64,000 nucleotides of DNA from positions 620,001 to 684,000 of the forward strand of contig NW_026570294.1 in NCBI RefSeq assembly GCF_019649055.1. Reading direction: 5' to 3'. This document shows positions 36,001 through 51,300 of this stretch, in pieces; the first letter of the stretch is position 1; each line of letters starts with the position of its first letter. The notes under the pieces were generated by a model, which searched no databases, was not told the origin of the DNA, and worked only from the letters and a program-made list of their open reading frames with translations. Made by a program: the position numbers and the translations under genes. Source of the stretch: Paramacrobiotus metropolitanus. Lineage: Eukaryota; Tardigrada; Eutardigrada; Parachela; Macrobiotidae.

Positions 36001-38501
36001 GCAATGAATGTGTTTTTTATTCTCGCGCTCTTGTGAATTGTGAGTAATCATAAAGTATTTAGAAATTTAAGTTAATCAGTTAGAAAGGCAACTAAAATAC
36101 CTTTTCTTAGACATTACAGGCTACATGTGATGGAAAATCGCATTCTGACGACGCCGTAAGAACTGCCGCAAAGTAACCGATTTGCTGGGACTCGAGCGTT
36201 AAACGGTTAATGTTCTGGCTTTTTACCTGTTGTCCAATTAAATGTCGTTTGCATAATTTCGGCAAAAGCTTGAAAAGTGCAGTGGGAGTGTAGCCTGCAA
36301 AACCGTGTATACAGGGGGAAAAAGCAGGCTACTCGACCCATTCCCTTTACTGCTGTCGTCAGCCGGCTAGAGTTTTACGTTGTGGCTAAACATGGTGCTT
36401 TATGTACCGCGCCTGATTTAACCATATGTACTGCCGTAACGTCATACTCCAGCCGGGTGACGGCAGCAGTGCCGTGAATTGGTTCGACTGACATGGTTTT
36501 CCCCCCTAAATGTGTTATTGTTTCAAGATGATTTCGATGCTTAGTATTTATACTTTATGTAAAGTCCAGTGTCAAAACGCCCAAGTAGATCCGTGCCGTT
36601 AAAGTTTTTTCTATATTAAAAACCTTGAAAACGTTTTGCTGATGCGATTTTTTTGTTAGGCATTGGGAAAATTATTCACGAATCAAGTCTGCTGTTTACC
36701 TAAAACGTAAACTCGATATTAAACAAATATTCTTTCCGTACACTGCGTTAATAAGTAGGAGAGCAAGGGGCCTCGTCCAGTAGACTTTCTCCGTGACCCG
36801 CAGCAAATCCCCTTGTAAATCGTACAAGAAATGACCTTTCTCCACTCCATCATAGAATGTGAAGTAGCCATATCTAGACCCACAACCAGTGCAACGCAAG
36901 CTGTACTCGTAACAAAAGCCAACGGTCTTTTGCAGATCGTATATCTGAACCTAAGGGCAACAAAACTAATAAAAAACTTGTGAGGAGATGAGGCATACTG
37001 GTGCTGGTATTTCTTATCGAACCGATAAAAGGTAACTTTGAAAAAACCGCTCACACCCAAAAACTGTGGTAACACACCGTTGCAGTGGCTGGGTAAACGT
37101 CGCATCAATAGATACATATGTTCTGATTTTCTAATTAGAGTATGTGCCGATGCATGCTGGAGTACCAGATTCTGCTTTTGCTAAGCTCAAAAGACTACGG
37201 TTCTGTTTAATAAAATTTTTTGCTAATTCGCTAATTTGCAACCGGCAGAACTTATAATTACTAGTAATTTTGTAAATAGCCTGAAAGACCTACAATACAA
37301 AATGCTTACTGCATTAATACACTGCAATAGTACTTAGTGCTATATAATCATATAAGTGTGCCATGGCTAGATACATACGAATCTCACCTGTTTTGCCGAT
37401 TTAAGGCCAACTAATTGCCGAGCAATCCTTTCGCTGCTTTTCCCGGCATAGTGACAATCATAACAGCATGTTGTATTTGGAGGACACAGGTACACTGCAT
37501 CCGCAAAGGTTTCCGGCTTTTCGAGCATTTGTGGCATGTATTCTTGTAAACTACTGAGAAAATCTGGCACATGGTCCTCGTCAATCCCGAATACGCAGCC
37601 GAAAATCTGAAAAGCTTACAAATCAAAACTTATTCACCTGTGGCACGATTTGTTTTAGAAAAAACGAGATCGAATTGTTTTGTTTGCAGTCTTAGTAGTA
37701 TTTTGTAGGCAGCCTGTGGATACCCTGTAGTCACTGTGGGTTTCTTTGTCTTGTCTCTGTTCTTGTCTTAGTTGGTTTTTGGAACTTGATGCGTATTCAC
37801 TTGCTGTATATTGTTTAACTGCAGGTGTACATAGTTTTATAAAGACAGCTTCCATAAACTCCTTTGAAGTTTCTGCGTGTGCGTAGTCATCCGTTTGCCG
37901 TATTGTGGACACCGTTTGCCGACTGTTTCTACAGGGTGCCACACTGCCACGGTTGTTTGTCTACAGGCTGTTAGCACACGACTACCGTGACTACATAAGG
38001 AAATTAAATCTCTGTTTCTCTCTTTCGTACGGAATAAGTCGTGTATTATAATATAATACATGACTCAATCCGTAAGAAAGACAAAAACAATGATTTAATT
38101 ATAGTACTTCAAATTTAATTATACTATATTAAAGTACTTCAATGGACGGGATGTGCGGGTAAATCGTATTTATTAACTATTGCTGTTCGCTTTTAGACGA
38201 ACGAAAGACGTACGGCAACCGTCAAATCAGTAGTCAAATCTTTAACTATTTCAATCTCGGTATGTACGTACGTTATAAATTTTCAGCCTGCAATGTAATT
38301 TAAGAATCATTAGCTGTATCCGTTAAAATAGTATTAACACGCATTTATCACACGAAAGAAGGACCACATTTACGCCACGCGCATTCTGATTACCTTCATC
38401 GTCTCTTTTTCCAGCACAGACGAAGGCATTGTATGGTAAACGCGGCGAAAGTTAAGGAGTTTATCAATATCGATGTCCCATCCCGCTGCGGAGACTTCCA
38501 T
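33039..38501 (-). pseudogene. KDZ/CxC-type transposase-like gene, several exons
   Basis: Exon-like pieces lie in order on the minus strand. The first, 38501-38394, begins MEVSAAGWDIDIDKLLN and ends at GTAATC. The second, 37606-37388, is flanked by TTTTCAG and GTGAGA and contains CPPNTTCCYDCHYAGKSS. The third, about 36950-36700, has LRCTGCGSRYGYFTFYDG. Further pieces are a MDGLWKF-type strand near 35550 (a likely DDE strand), a Cys-pair segment with GIFAFVSACGTI near 34700-34980, a YDNM motif near 33500, and at 33340-33050 the C-terminal block NPMAAEQAFSWIGRYKKQ. This order resembles KDZ-superfamily transposases of animals. Frame changes occur between pieces at 33.4-33.5 and 34.7-34.9 kb, so it is probably a decaying transposon, although a domesticated gene is possible. 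Exon limits are uncertain. Confidence 0.5.
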
Positions 38502-39113
38502 CTTTGCTTACTTACTAAATTTTTGAAAATGTTGTAAACACTTCAACCCAATTTTTATTGTTATCATTCAGCGAACTTTACTGTGGATGGTGTAATGCTG
38601 AACTACTAAGGGACTACAGAAACACGAAATATACATTCAAATCTTTGCACTGCTTGCTTGAATTTCATATAATAGCAATAAGCGACAGTTTTTGGAATCG
38701 TGAAAACGGCCGGCTCTAACCGTCGCGCGTTCGAATTCCTTGTTTTGATATGTGTGCTTGCAACTGCAGTTGCCGCTTGTTATTTAAAAAATTCTTGAAA
38801 TTCCATTGCTTTGGTGCCCTGGATGCATACGTATCGTAATCGTACAAGTGTTCACAAAACAAAATCATCGAAGTGGCTAGTTATCGCAGATCAATTTATC
38901 CAGCTGTTGGCATTGTTTACATAGTTTTGTTCGGCGAGTGAGTGGTGCTTTCACTGCAGCAGCAAGAAAACACGTTCAAAAACCACTGATCTGCGGATCG
39001 CATAACTTTTATAAATCATTAATTTTTCTTGAAATTTTGCAATTTCAAGCTCGCAGCGGTATTTCATGCCGCGCTGTTCGCTGTGGTGAATTAGCTTTGA
39101 CATCTTTCTCATT

Positions 39114-40778
<1,665 letters not shown>

Positions 40779-40789
40779 GTAAGGGTATC

Positions 40790-43330
40790 CCCGTGTGTCA
40801 TTGCACTCGTAAACCGTAGTTACCGCCGAGCATATGGCCAGCTTGGTCACAAAAATTAAAGGATAATCTGCAATAAGAGCTAATAATTCATTTAAAAATC
40901 GCTTTTGTGTACAACAAACTGGTGCAAAATATTGAAGTGATGCGATTTTCCATAAGGAGCACGTGCGGATAGGTTCGAACCTAATTTAGCGAACGACCGT
41001 TTTACATTTCCAACATAGATGTGAAAATAGCATTGTTACTCATACGCCGAACTCCACTTTAACATTACCTGCTGTAATATTGTTATTTACTGTAATTAAA
41101 AGGACCAAGTCGATAGAGCATTACTTTTTCAAGGTGAGGTGGTTGCAGCGCGTGATTAGAAACTACGGTCAACTGTTAAGTGTAAAAAACACCTGCTTTA
41201 GCATTACAGCTGTGTGCAATTAACCACAGTTGAGCTTAATGTTTACAAAACATTGAGCGCGTACAAGATGATAGTATTGATGAATACTGACCATTCTGGT
41301 GTGCTGTGAAACACCCCTACCAAGGGCGACACCCCTACACCGAATGCATCTGGGGTGCAAACCTGCTTGAGGTCTGCACAGCAGATGCATGAGCGATACA
41401 CTCCCGTCGCAGCTGTGCAGCCGTGCTGCACGCGTGCTCACCTGCACAGGCAGCTGCAGCTGCGCTGCGAGTCTCCCTGAGATTCGCACAGCACGTGTAT
41501 CAGCGATACACTGGAGCCGCCGTCATGCAGCACACAGCACGCGTGTTCACTCAGCCGCCATAGCAACAGACAGACAGGCACACATACACACACACACACG
41601 CTTTCCCACTCTCCTCTCTATCTCCTCTCTATGTCTCCTGCAAGCACGCCATGCCGTTATACTCTGCATATGCAGCGCAGTGTGACAGCAAGCGGAGTTC
41701 TTCGCTGATTTATTTTTCCAGCTAACGCCTGGGTTTCCGCGGTGTTACTGCAACACTGCTATAGCGATTTTTCATTTCTGGTAAAACCTGATTAGATATA
41801 ATTATCTGCGTCACGTATGATGAAGAATAGTGTGGAAACGGAGTGATGGTTGTGTTGTGATATTTATCCGCTATTAAAACAGATATGCCACGTACGGCCT
41901 AGTGAAGTCTCCTGCGCAGGTAAGTGCCCTGTTCGCCGCCACTTACCCCTTAATGACGAGCTGATCGACTGACTTGCGCTAACGAACCAGCGATCAGCAG
42001 CAGTCTAGCAACCGTACGAGTGACGAACCGCAGCTGATGTTGCTGACTTACGTTGCGGCTTAACGCTGCGAGCTGTTGGCGCCTATCATTGTTGAGCGTG
42101 TTGACTGCGTTGCAGGTTGTATTCTCCTCGTTCGTTCCGTTCGTTCACTGACTTGGCAGTGGTTTCGGGACTGTCTTCTGTCCCAACTGAGCCCCATCGC
42201 CTCACCCTGAACCTTGACGATCCCTGTTCTCCCTCACTGGATTCCGTGGAAACAGTACTCTAGTAAGTCATTGTACCGCATCGTTTTTCTACTTCTTACG
42301 GATATTCTGCTACCAGATTTTTAATAACTATTATTATTATTTGTTATCTCTTAATATTATTATTATTTTAATTATTATTATTATTATTTGATATTTGTTA
42401 TTACGATAATTATTAATTTTTTAAATTGTTTTAAATGTCCACCGTAGCTGCCGTGTCCTCCGCCCCGGGAGACCGTGTGTGTTTAGCCCTTGTCTGCCTG
42501 TCCACCCGTGAATTCCCGCAGGTGCACTTCATCCTTGCGCCTGACCCCGCCCCTGGCGACCGTGTGTGTGGAACCGTTGCCTCCCCGTCCGCCCGTGAAT
42601 TCCCACACGCGCCCCGCCTCCCACCGGCACAGACGCAGACAGACTGTCCGCTTCCCAGTCTCCTTCCCTCCTACCGGCTCTGCCATTCCGCGCACATCCC
42701 CCGCCCGCGCGCGCGCTCCTGCCTGTGCCCACCTGCCCCGTCCATCTCGGAGCCGGTTCAGACTGCAAGGACTTTACAGTTCTAGCACTGACCGTTCGCG
42801 ACAACGACAAGGACTTAACAGTTCTAGTCTGTCGCAGCTGCAAGGATCGGTTAGATTCTAGCAGGGTAAACAGCAGGTACACACATATTTTTTTGTTATT
42901 TATCCCTGCCGGCCGTATTTATACAAAGCAGGCCGTACATATATAAGGCCGTACTTATAAATATGTCCTTTCATAATTTTGACAACTTATTTAGTAAATT
43001 ATTTATTTAGTATTACTTATTAGTAAATTGTTTATTTATTTATTTAATGATTCATTTAGTATTTGATCAGTCCTTCCATAACTTATTTAGTAAAATTCAA
43101 TTAATGGGCCGCCGCGGAATAATAGCAGGCGTGTTACGATAATGATGGTATTACTTGCAGTTGTCTGCCAAATTGGCATGCGCGTTTGGGTTTTATTTTG
43201 ATGAGGTGATTTTTTGGTTCAGTTATTTATTGGGCGCACATCGCGCCCTCACATATAGCTTACCGTAATACTTATTTTAATAAAATCTATTAATCTTATT
43301 GCTTTCCCTGTGCTAACCGTTGCCTTGCAG
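40790..43330. other. Spacer and GC-rich putative 5' region of the SGNH gene
   Basis: No supported coding region. From about 41.38 kb the base composition becomes GC-rich with CA repeats (about 41580-41600) and internal duplications: an AT.AGCGATACACT(C/G) word at 41385 and 41500, APGDRVC-coding repeats at 42460 and 42550, and two copies of AGGACTT(T/A)ACAGTTCTAG at 42768 and 42811. Candidate donors (GCAG|GTAAGT at 41920, CTAG|TAAGTC near 42260) and the acceptor CCTTGCAG at 43330 suggest untranslated first exons for the next gene. ATT/ATTT-rich tracts occur at 42330-42430 and 43000-43080. Confidence 0.4.
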
Positions 43331-43336
43331 AGTAGT

Positions 43337-44908
43337 ATGGCATCCACATCGTCATCGTCGCCCTCCACGCCCGCCATGCCACCCGGAGATCACCGATCGC
43401 CGTTCTACCAGCTACTGCCGCGCGACAACAAGCAGCCGGCCAAGGTGGACCGTGTGGCAAACCTGCGTGACGCGCGTACCGTCTTCGCTACAGACTCGCA
43501 GGGGCCACCCGTCCTGCTCTGCGCGGACCGCAACTCCAACACTCAGCCGCAGGAAGATCTACGCGGCTTCCGCCACCCCGACACCCGTCCTGGCCGCATC
43601 TTCAGCAGCCTGCAGGATGGGCAGATCTGCGTAGTGTCGCAGAGCGGCGCGAGCATGGGCGGCGTGCTGGACAATGTGGCACAGTGGTTTCGCGATGTGT
43701 ATGGCCATCACCACCACCACGGCCACCAACACCACCCCTCCAGCAGCAGCAGCAGCAGCAGCGGTAGCCGCCGACACCGTGACGACGGCGCCCGTGGCCA
43801 GGACGTCCGGCCGTCCAAGGACTGGATTTCCCGGCCGTCAGGGGAACCGAAGAAGCGCCTGGTCTTGGTGGCCGGGACCAATAACCTTCAGTCCTTCTGG
43901 CGGGACGGCGCGTGTGGATCGGCGGCTCGTGATGTGGAGGGGGCGAAGTACAGCATCTCCGCCTGCCGGGATGCGATGGAGAAGTGGTTTGATGAGATCT
44001 TTATCGTCAGCCTGCCGTTTCAGGGAGTGGACCAACGATTTCGCCATCGCGAGCAGGACCAGCGGCGCCATCATCCCGCACCCCCACGTTCTTGCGAGCG
44101 CAACCTGGACGCATGCATGGACGCCGTGGCGGCCATGAATGACATGCTGGACAATTTCTGCCATCGCGCCACCCGCACCTACCGCACTATCTGGCGGTTC
44201 ATCCAGCTGGCCCCTGATGATGTTGTGCTTCGCAAGGACGGTCTGCATTGGGCTCACAGCCCATCCATGTATAGAACCTTTCACGCTGAAGTGTCGCGGG
44301 CGGTTGAGATGGCGGACGATGGTACGTACGTACGAAGTCAACGTGTAGATGTTTATAGGAAACACATTATTGATCGTGTGACTGTTTGACCTTTGCCCGT
44401 TTATGTATCATCCAATATCAATTCCTAACCTGTTTTCTGTTAAATAGAGCGCCGAAGCGCCGCCGAGCTGGCCGTGAAGCAGGACCGCGATAAGATCAGC
44501 ACCCTCGCTGCCGGATTGGATACCGCGCGGACTCAAGGCGCCGCTCATGAGCGCCGCTGCCAGGAGGAGGCGGGTGTGTCGTTTGGCCACATGAAGGCGG
44601 ACCTGTACGGCGAGGTCGAGGCACAGAAGGTCCAACTGCGCCGCCTGCATCAGCAGGTGACGCGGGAGTTGAGTGACTTGCGGGGAATTCGGGAAGATCT
44701 GGAGCAGCAGAAACGCGCCAAGGCGGTTGAGGAAGCCAAGGAGGCTGCTAGGAAGGCGCGCAATAAGCGGAGCAATGGCAAGCGGCGGGTGAAGCGGCGT
44801 GCGGAGTGGGCGGCCGACTCAACCTTCTGCCGGAACGTGCGTTTGGCGCGGGAGTGGCTGGCACCGAATGGCGATATCGACAGATATCTGCGGGGGAAAC
44901 GGCAGTAG
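43337..44908 (+). CDS. SGNH-hydrolase-like protein with basic coiled-coil C-terminus
   Basis: ATG 43337 follows a CCTTGCAG acceptor, so a 5' untranslated exon is likely. Exon 1 ends at 44321 (G|GTACGT); a 126-base phase-1 intron ends at 44447; exon 2 runs to the stop at 44908, giving 481 residues. The N-terminal part shows SGNH-fold landmarks: TDSQ (Asp53-Ser54) as block I, VLVAGTNN (about 177-182) as block III, and DGLHW (Asp301, His304) as block V. A His/Ser-rich low-complexity stretch (about 123-145) interrupts the domain. Residues 330-481 are charged, alpha-helical and Lys/Arg-rich, suggesting a coiled coil that binds nucleic acid. SGNH domains are hydrolases and also occur in mobile-element proteins. 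Block I lacks the usual Gly before Asp-Ser, so activity is uncertain. Confidence 0.6.
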
Positions 44909-44909
44909 T

Positions 44910-45300
44910 GTGGATTGGCTGCAAGTAGTTCTTTTCTTTTGCGCGGGATGTTTTTCTGTTACTGGTAGTGGTGTGGTTAGTTGTGGCTGTCTGGCTGTCA
45001 TGTTTAATCATAAATTCGTCCATTTAACATTGTTGTGGGGAGGTGAAAATGTCTTGTTATGGCTACGGTATGCTCTACAGTGTAATACAAAAAATAATAC
45101 AACAGCATAGTAGTGTAATAAGTGTAATAATACAACAGCATAGTATCGGTAGCGGCATACGTTGTGCTAGTAGTCATACATAGTTATACAATAGCAAAAC
45201 ATGATTATATAAAGTAATGCCCGATAATGGTGTGCGCCAATTAAATTCAGTATTGTTTCATTCATTCATACTCATACTAAGCCAGATGACGTTCCGTATT
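44910..45300. other. Intergenic, AT-rich
   Basis: Downstream of the SGNH gene and upstream of the JmjC-OTU gene. It contains a local duplication of an AATAATACAACAGCATAGTA-like unit (about 45092-45145). No TATA box is certain. Confidence 0.5.
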
Positions 45301-45304
45301 AGAA

Positions 45305-48300
45305 ATGTCGTGGAAGCGCGCAGTAAGCCTTCAACGAGACCATGAGCAAGCGCTGGCCGATGAAGCTGGAAGAGCTTTCTGCATTCCGTTGGGGGGTTCT
45401 ACGAGGAGAGAGTCCGAATTTCAAGAAGCCTTGGACTGCCTACATCGTGCAACCGACGCTAATTTTTCGCAAAACACGAAATCAAACCCGCCGGTAATGT
45501 GTAGGCCCTCAGCTTTACCCGCTAATCACTTTAAGGAATGTTAAGTAGTTGACAAGTAGCTTGGTCCACTGCAGGAGCGCACAGCCGTAGGAAGCGCTGC
45601 GGCTTCCGCTGTCAGTGACACTTCCGCAATGCCGCACTCGCCATTACCGCAAGCCTCGCTTGGCCAAAGCAGCGAGGAGAGCGCGTCCACCTTCCACTGT
45701 CCAGCTGATACCACTGTCTCTCCGATAATACCGGCGGCATCTGCGGCGCTCGAGGAGGAGTCCACAACCACCACAGCTGGGCCAACTCTCGAGAACACAT
45801 CCGACGATGTACCGGCGTTGCGGCCCGTTGCCATAGTTAGTTGCATATTTAATGGGCACCTATTTTTGCAGACCGACCAGCTACTACCCGGCCGACTAGT
45901 CATAGATGATGATGATGATGACCATATCACCGACGCTGCTGTCGCGGGTGACGGCGTCGCGGCTTCTTCCTCCACTGTTACCGACCCCGCCGTTGACGCT
46001 CGCTCTGCGCCATCTTTCACTGTGCAGGCTGACGAGGCTTGTGCGATCAACGACCACGAATCCGGCAGCTCGACCGAAGAGCCGGTGTTTCAGTCGTCTC
46101 TCGCAACCGAGCCCATACCAACTTCCGCGCAGCCGACGGCGCCACTTGGAGAGCCGATGACGTTGGATGAGGCGCCAGCGCCAGAGGTAGCAGCAGCATC
46201 CACCGGCGCGCCACCACGGTACCTATGCCGGCCCGCATTGCCACCGGAAGAGGTCCACACTCTACGTGAACAAATGATTGTAAGGCGCGCATTAGTAGCT
46301 GCAGCTGTGTAGCTGGTATTGTAAACGAGTAGGATTTTTTTATTTAAAAAGGTACCTCCGGAGGAAGGCTGGGATGCCGATCCGTATCTCCGACCATTGC
46401 CGGTAATTAAGTTTCCGATAATGCGTGCCAACTGCGGAGCGCAGTGCAGCAATCTTATCCGCCGTCTTGAACTGGTCATGCCTGGCTGGTTTGCTGTCAA
46501 GGTGAGTAGTCTTTCGGCTTTGCAGTTGAGATATACCGGCTACCATGATGAGAATAAACACCGTCGCACTTCTCTCTTCTACGCAGATTGACACCAACGA
46601 TGACCTGATTTATAAGCCTTTAGAGCTTGAAGGTAGCTCGGAATTTCTGAAGCATGTCAAGGAAGGACATGTGCAGTATACACAGTCAAAGGTCACTCGA
46701 ATCCATAAGGAAATTATTGAAGTCCGCTCGACGGACGCGACACGTAAGCCGCTGGCCGGGATGTCCTGGACGGAATTTATCGCCGCCAACGCCGCAGAAT
46801 TCGAATCCCTGAACGACCTCGTTCCACATGTCCGCCCGGAAATGGAGAAACTCCTGGCCGATTCCGGCTTCCCGCAGGAGATTAAGGAATTCTACATAGC
46901 TGTAGCCCAGTTGGCAGCTACTCAGGATACCGACAAGAAGGTCTACGCCAAGTACGCCCACCTGAGCCCGAAGCTGTTGTCGAATGTAAGTTGTTGCCGG
47001 AAGTGCCTGCCGGTGCTGTTGCCTCTCTATGCAATAGTTATGTGTATGTGTTTTCAGCTGCCCGACTGGTCGGGCCTGGTCTGTCTCGTCCGTATGATGG
47101 ACGCCACGCATGGCGTTCACCAGGCACGAGCAGGAATCAACCAGGAGGAGTTAATCGGCTCTGTGGGTGGCGTCTCGATATTCTGCCTGCACTGCGAAGA
47201 TATTCTTCTGTCTTCATTCAACTTTAACCTGTGCGGAGTGAAGAAAATCCTGATCTGCTGTCATCCGGATGATGGGCCGACCGTCCAGCAAACGGTGAAG
47301 GATATCTACGTCAACGAGCTGAAATACAAGCCGGAGGACATTTGCGACCAGCTTACAATCGGGCACCACCACAAGTCGGTGTTCCCGCTGAAGCTGGCAC
47401 AGCGTTTGCGCCAGATGAAGAAGGTGGTATATTATGCAATGTTAGGTCCAGGGCAGGGGTTTGTTTTGCGACCAAATACACCACATTGGGGTGGACAGAT
47501 TGGTGCGAACTTTGCCGTGGCCATCAACGTTGCCGACCCGGAAAAGTTTCCCGAGGAAATTTTGGATCCGAAGAAGTATATCCAATGCCAGGACGACAAA
47601 GATACTTTATTAGACCCGACGTCCAAAAGCGCTGTCGGTTTTGACGACACGGAGACGCCGAAAATTCTGCAGGCTACAGGTCGGAAGTACAAGGAGGACA
47701 TGATTGCGAAAAACTGGCCGGACCATCCCACAGTGGAAGATTTCCCACTATCGGTTCCCACATTGTACCAAATCACCAACGAAGCCGACCGAGAGATATT
47801 GCGGAGCTATCCGACAGCACCGGAAGTGATGGCCAAGCGGTACCTTTTCTCTGGCCGGATATCCGCTGCGCATATTTGCCTGGACTTCAACGTGCTGGGT
47901 GTCAGGCCGGAGAGTGTAATTTTCATTCACGACTTGCGGTGCGCAATGAGTGAGCAGAAGGTGACGGAAAATGGGGTGGATTGGCAGTTCCTTGTAGCGG
48001 TATTCTCCACTGATGACCCTAAAGACATTAAGCAGGCGCTTGTCGAAGACAGACAGGGAGTGGTGCTGCTTGACGGCGTCCAGCGATTTTCGGCCAGCAC
48101 CCGGCAACCCTTCAATTTTCAGTACTTCTCCGTGATTGTCCTCCTGAATCCCAGCAACTCTGATCTTGAACAAATACAGGTGCAGCAGACGCTGAACCAT
48201 GAGAATCCAACCTTAAAACCAAGCGGGTTCCAGTGTATTCTGTTTTTGCGGCGGGTTTTCACCAGCGTTGTCGCGGCCTTTACTGCGGATCATCCCGATG

Positions 48301-51300
48301 TCCCCCTGGAATCTCTCCATACTGTTTACGCGGGAGTGCGCGATACGAACGTGGAGAAGACGTTTAAACGCATGTTTCTCCTGGAAATGGTGAAGGTATA
48401 CAGCGCCTTCCAGATTCTCCTCAATGAAGAAGAAGATTCCGTTAATGGAGCAGAGCACAAAAGGCTGACCATAATGTTTTGCGCAATGCGGAAGGTCGCT
48501 CAAATCCCGGACACCTGCATCAAGCAGCTGGAGCTGCTGTATGGTTTCGACACCATCGTGCTGAAGCATGAAATGGGATTTGACGAAGCTACAGGGACTT
48601 ACCATAAGCGGTACTTGGGTGAGTACATCACTCCCACAAAACTGGCCCAGATTCTACCGACCCGACCAAAAGATCGAGACACGTCGGAGTACTCAAAAAT
48701 GTTTCCAACGCGAGAACACTTGTACGACTTCTTCAGCTTCCTCGTCGACCTGTTGGTGCGTGAGATCGACCGGCAAAGGTTTTCCGCTGTCAAAGAATGG
48801 AATCAGTGGGTAAGAATATACATATTTCAGGATTTTCAATGTTGCCATCGTCGTCAGCGGTATCATCTTTGGCTTGATTGTCTGTTCGTAATTAAAACTC
48901 GTCTGTAGGTACCAAAATGGCAGAAATCGAGGCGAGAAACGGTAGAAGCAGCAAACTCAGCGACAAATGCTGCGGCGCCTAGCAGCATCATGATGAGTCC
49001 GACCGGAACGGGGGCAGCACCACCTCCAGAGCCCCCGATCGCACCAAAACCCACGGAAAAGAACGATCCTTTTCTAATCAGCGTGACGGACGACCAGGGC
49101 ACTTCATCTGACCGACTGATTGACACTGGGAATGCACCGGCCAGCCACCCGACCACTGTGGACCTTGTCCGATTGGATGTGTCAGAGGGCAAGCCGCTCG
49201 GCGAGCCGAAAGCCCGGGTCAGTTCCACTGGTTTGAGTATGATCACCACCGTCATTCCCAATCAGGGAGCCAATGGACAGCACTAGCCGCAATTTGCCGG
49301 CCGGTTCGGACTTATCCGCCAACCCCGCGGCCGCCTTTGCCGACAGGTCCAACATCACGGAGGAAGCGGTAAAGCCAGTCGAGACGGACACTGCCAGGGC
49401 AGCTGCGGCGGCGAAGCAGAAGCCGGTCGTCGATGCGGGAACCATGAACTCCACCAACAGCCCCCCATCAGCCTGAGCGTTACCGATCCAACGGCCGATG
49501 CCGAACCGAAATCCGGACGCACCGCAAAAACTCCGGAATTGCCGGTCGGTGGGGAAAAAATGGTCACCAGAGCCGCCGCCGCAGCGAAGGAATTCACCGC
49601 AGCAGAGCTGAAGAATACCAAACCGAAGGCCGAGGCTTTGGAATCGGACGACGAAAGCGATGAGGATTACGTTCCAAATGGTGGCCCATCGCAGTGGGGT
49701 AAGGGCCGGGGAAAGGGGAAAGGCAAGACCAACGGCGGAACCGCGGTAAGGCTTTGCACTGCACATTTCCGGACGCCTGTATGTACCGGTTAGTTTCTTA
49801 GGCTAAATGTTTTCGATATCGACAGAAAAGGCAGAAGTCGGTAAAGCCAGCACCGGCCGCAACCACTGCCGATCCGGAATCCGTACCGGCTCCTTCTTCT
49901 TCTTCTTCTGCTTCCCATGCCGACGATCCAGATGTTATAATTTTGGACGGCGACGACGATTCGAACCCGGTAAAAAATATATATTGTCAGAATTTTTGGC
50001 ACGGGCGCATAAATAATATTGAATGCTGCTCGGACAGACAACGGCGCGCCATCGTCTGATGCTCAAACGGCTTGGTCGCCGGATGCCGAATTCCATTGCG
50101 CGGCCATTCACGGACGCTACACCGCCTGCGCGCGTTAAAGCAACAGAATGCGTCGAGATTCTGGAGCATACGGCGCGGAAGGTGGAAGCCATCGTCCATC
50201 TCAACGCCAGCCTTTTGGTAAGTTAGTTAGTTAGACCTACCTCTTTGGTCTCGTTGCTTTTGTTACAAAATTCCTAAAATCTGCAGAAAATTGCCCGACC
50301 GACATTTGTTGGAAAATTCTTCCTCGTACCAGTTCGCAGTGTGTGGCCGGAAATCGTCAAAGTGGTGGCCTTTCCCGACGCTAACTCAGCCCTGGCCACT
50401 GTTCAAAGCTTCGGTTACCTACAGGAGGGGCGGACAGTGTACGAGTTAGAAGTGAAGGTCGACGGAGCGGGAATTGAACTTTCGGTCAACGGGCAGCTTA
50501 TTGAAGAATATCTTCCAAAATCCTCCGAAAATCGCGCACCACAGCTGAAGCTTGAACTGACGATCGAACAAGCCGATGCGATTTTCCGGTTGTGGAAGGA
50601 CTATTATTCATACGATCGCAACCGTTTTCAGATCACTGAATGCGATAACAAAACCGTCTGGGTAAGGAAAGAATACCGGCTGCAAAGACAAAATATTTTT
50701 TTTTGCTTATGATTACCTCTTCGCATGCAGATTTGCCAACCGCCGGACGATACGCAGGTGAAAAGCCTGTTGGATACCGTTCGCGGGCTCCTGGAAGATT
50801 CGAAGTTTCGCCACCCGAAGAATTCCACGGGTTTGTCGGCATTGAAAAAGGTAAGAAAGAGTGGCTTTTTGTCGTGCGGCTGTGAGCGCGGTATATTACG
50901 CCTGTGCCTTTGTGCTCGGCTTCAGATGCTGGCCGAACATACGGATCTCCTTCGACACCTTCGTGACTTTATCCGAATTCCCGCTATCCGTTGTCTCGAA
51001 AGTACGACAAATTCTGACAACACACTCAGCGACACCTTTTACGCGGCCTTCCAAGAGCACTTCAGCATTTACAACGTTCCTAGCGACGGCCACTGCTTTT
51101 TCCATGCAGTGTCCATGGCGGTCTTTCTGGACGGTAGATTCCATCTGCATTTACGCCTGGCGGCAATTGATATTCTGGCTTCGCGCTATCACGACTTCCT
51201 GCCACACTTGCAGTCCCAAGTGCCAGAAAACCATCTCGGTCTGCTTGAAGTCGTCTATCAGACTGCTGTGACTGCCCCGACTGTGGGTTTGGAATCTTAC

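Noticed and set aside
42435-42882. Pro/Arg-rich open frames on both strands
   Set aside because: The region is GC-rich, internally duplicated and open in several frames at once, as expected by composition; it fits untranslated leader or promoter DNA better.
45828-45872. 45-base in-frame intron in the second exon of the JmjC-OTU gene
   Set aside because: It ends in TTTTTGCAG but the donor GTTGCC is weak and the frame is open through it, so I could not decide and left it unmarked.
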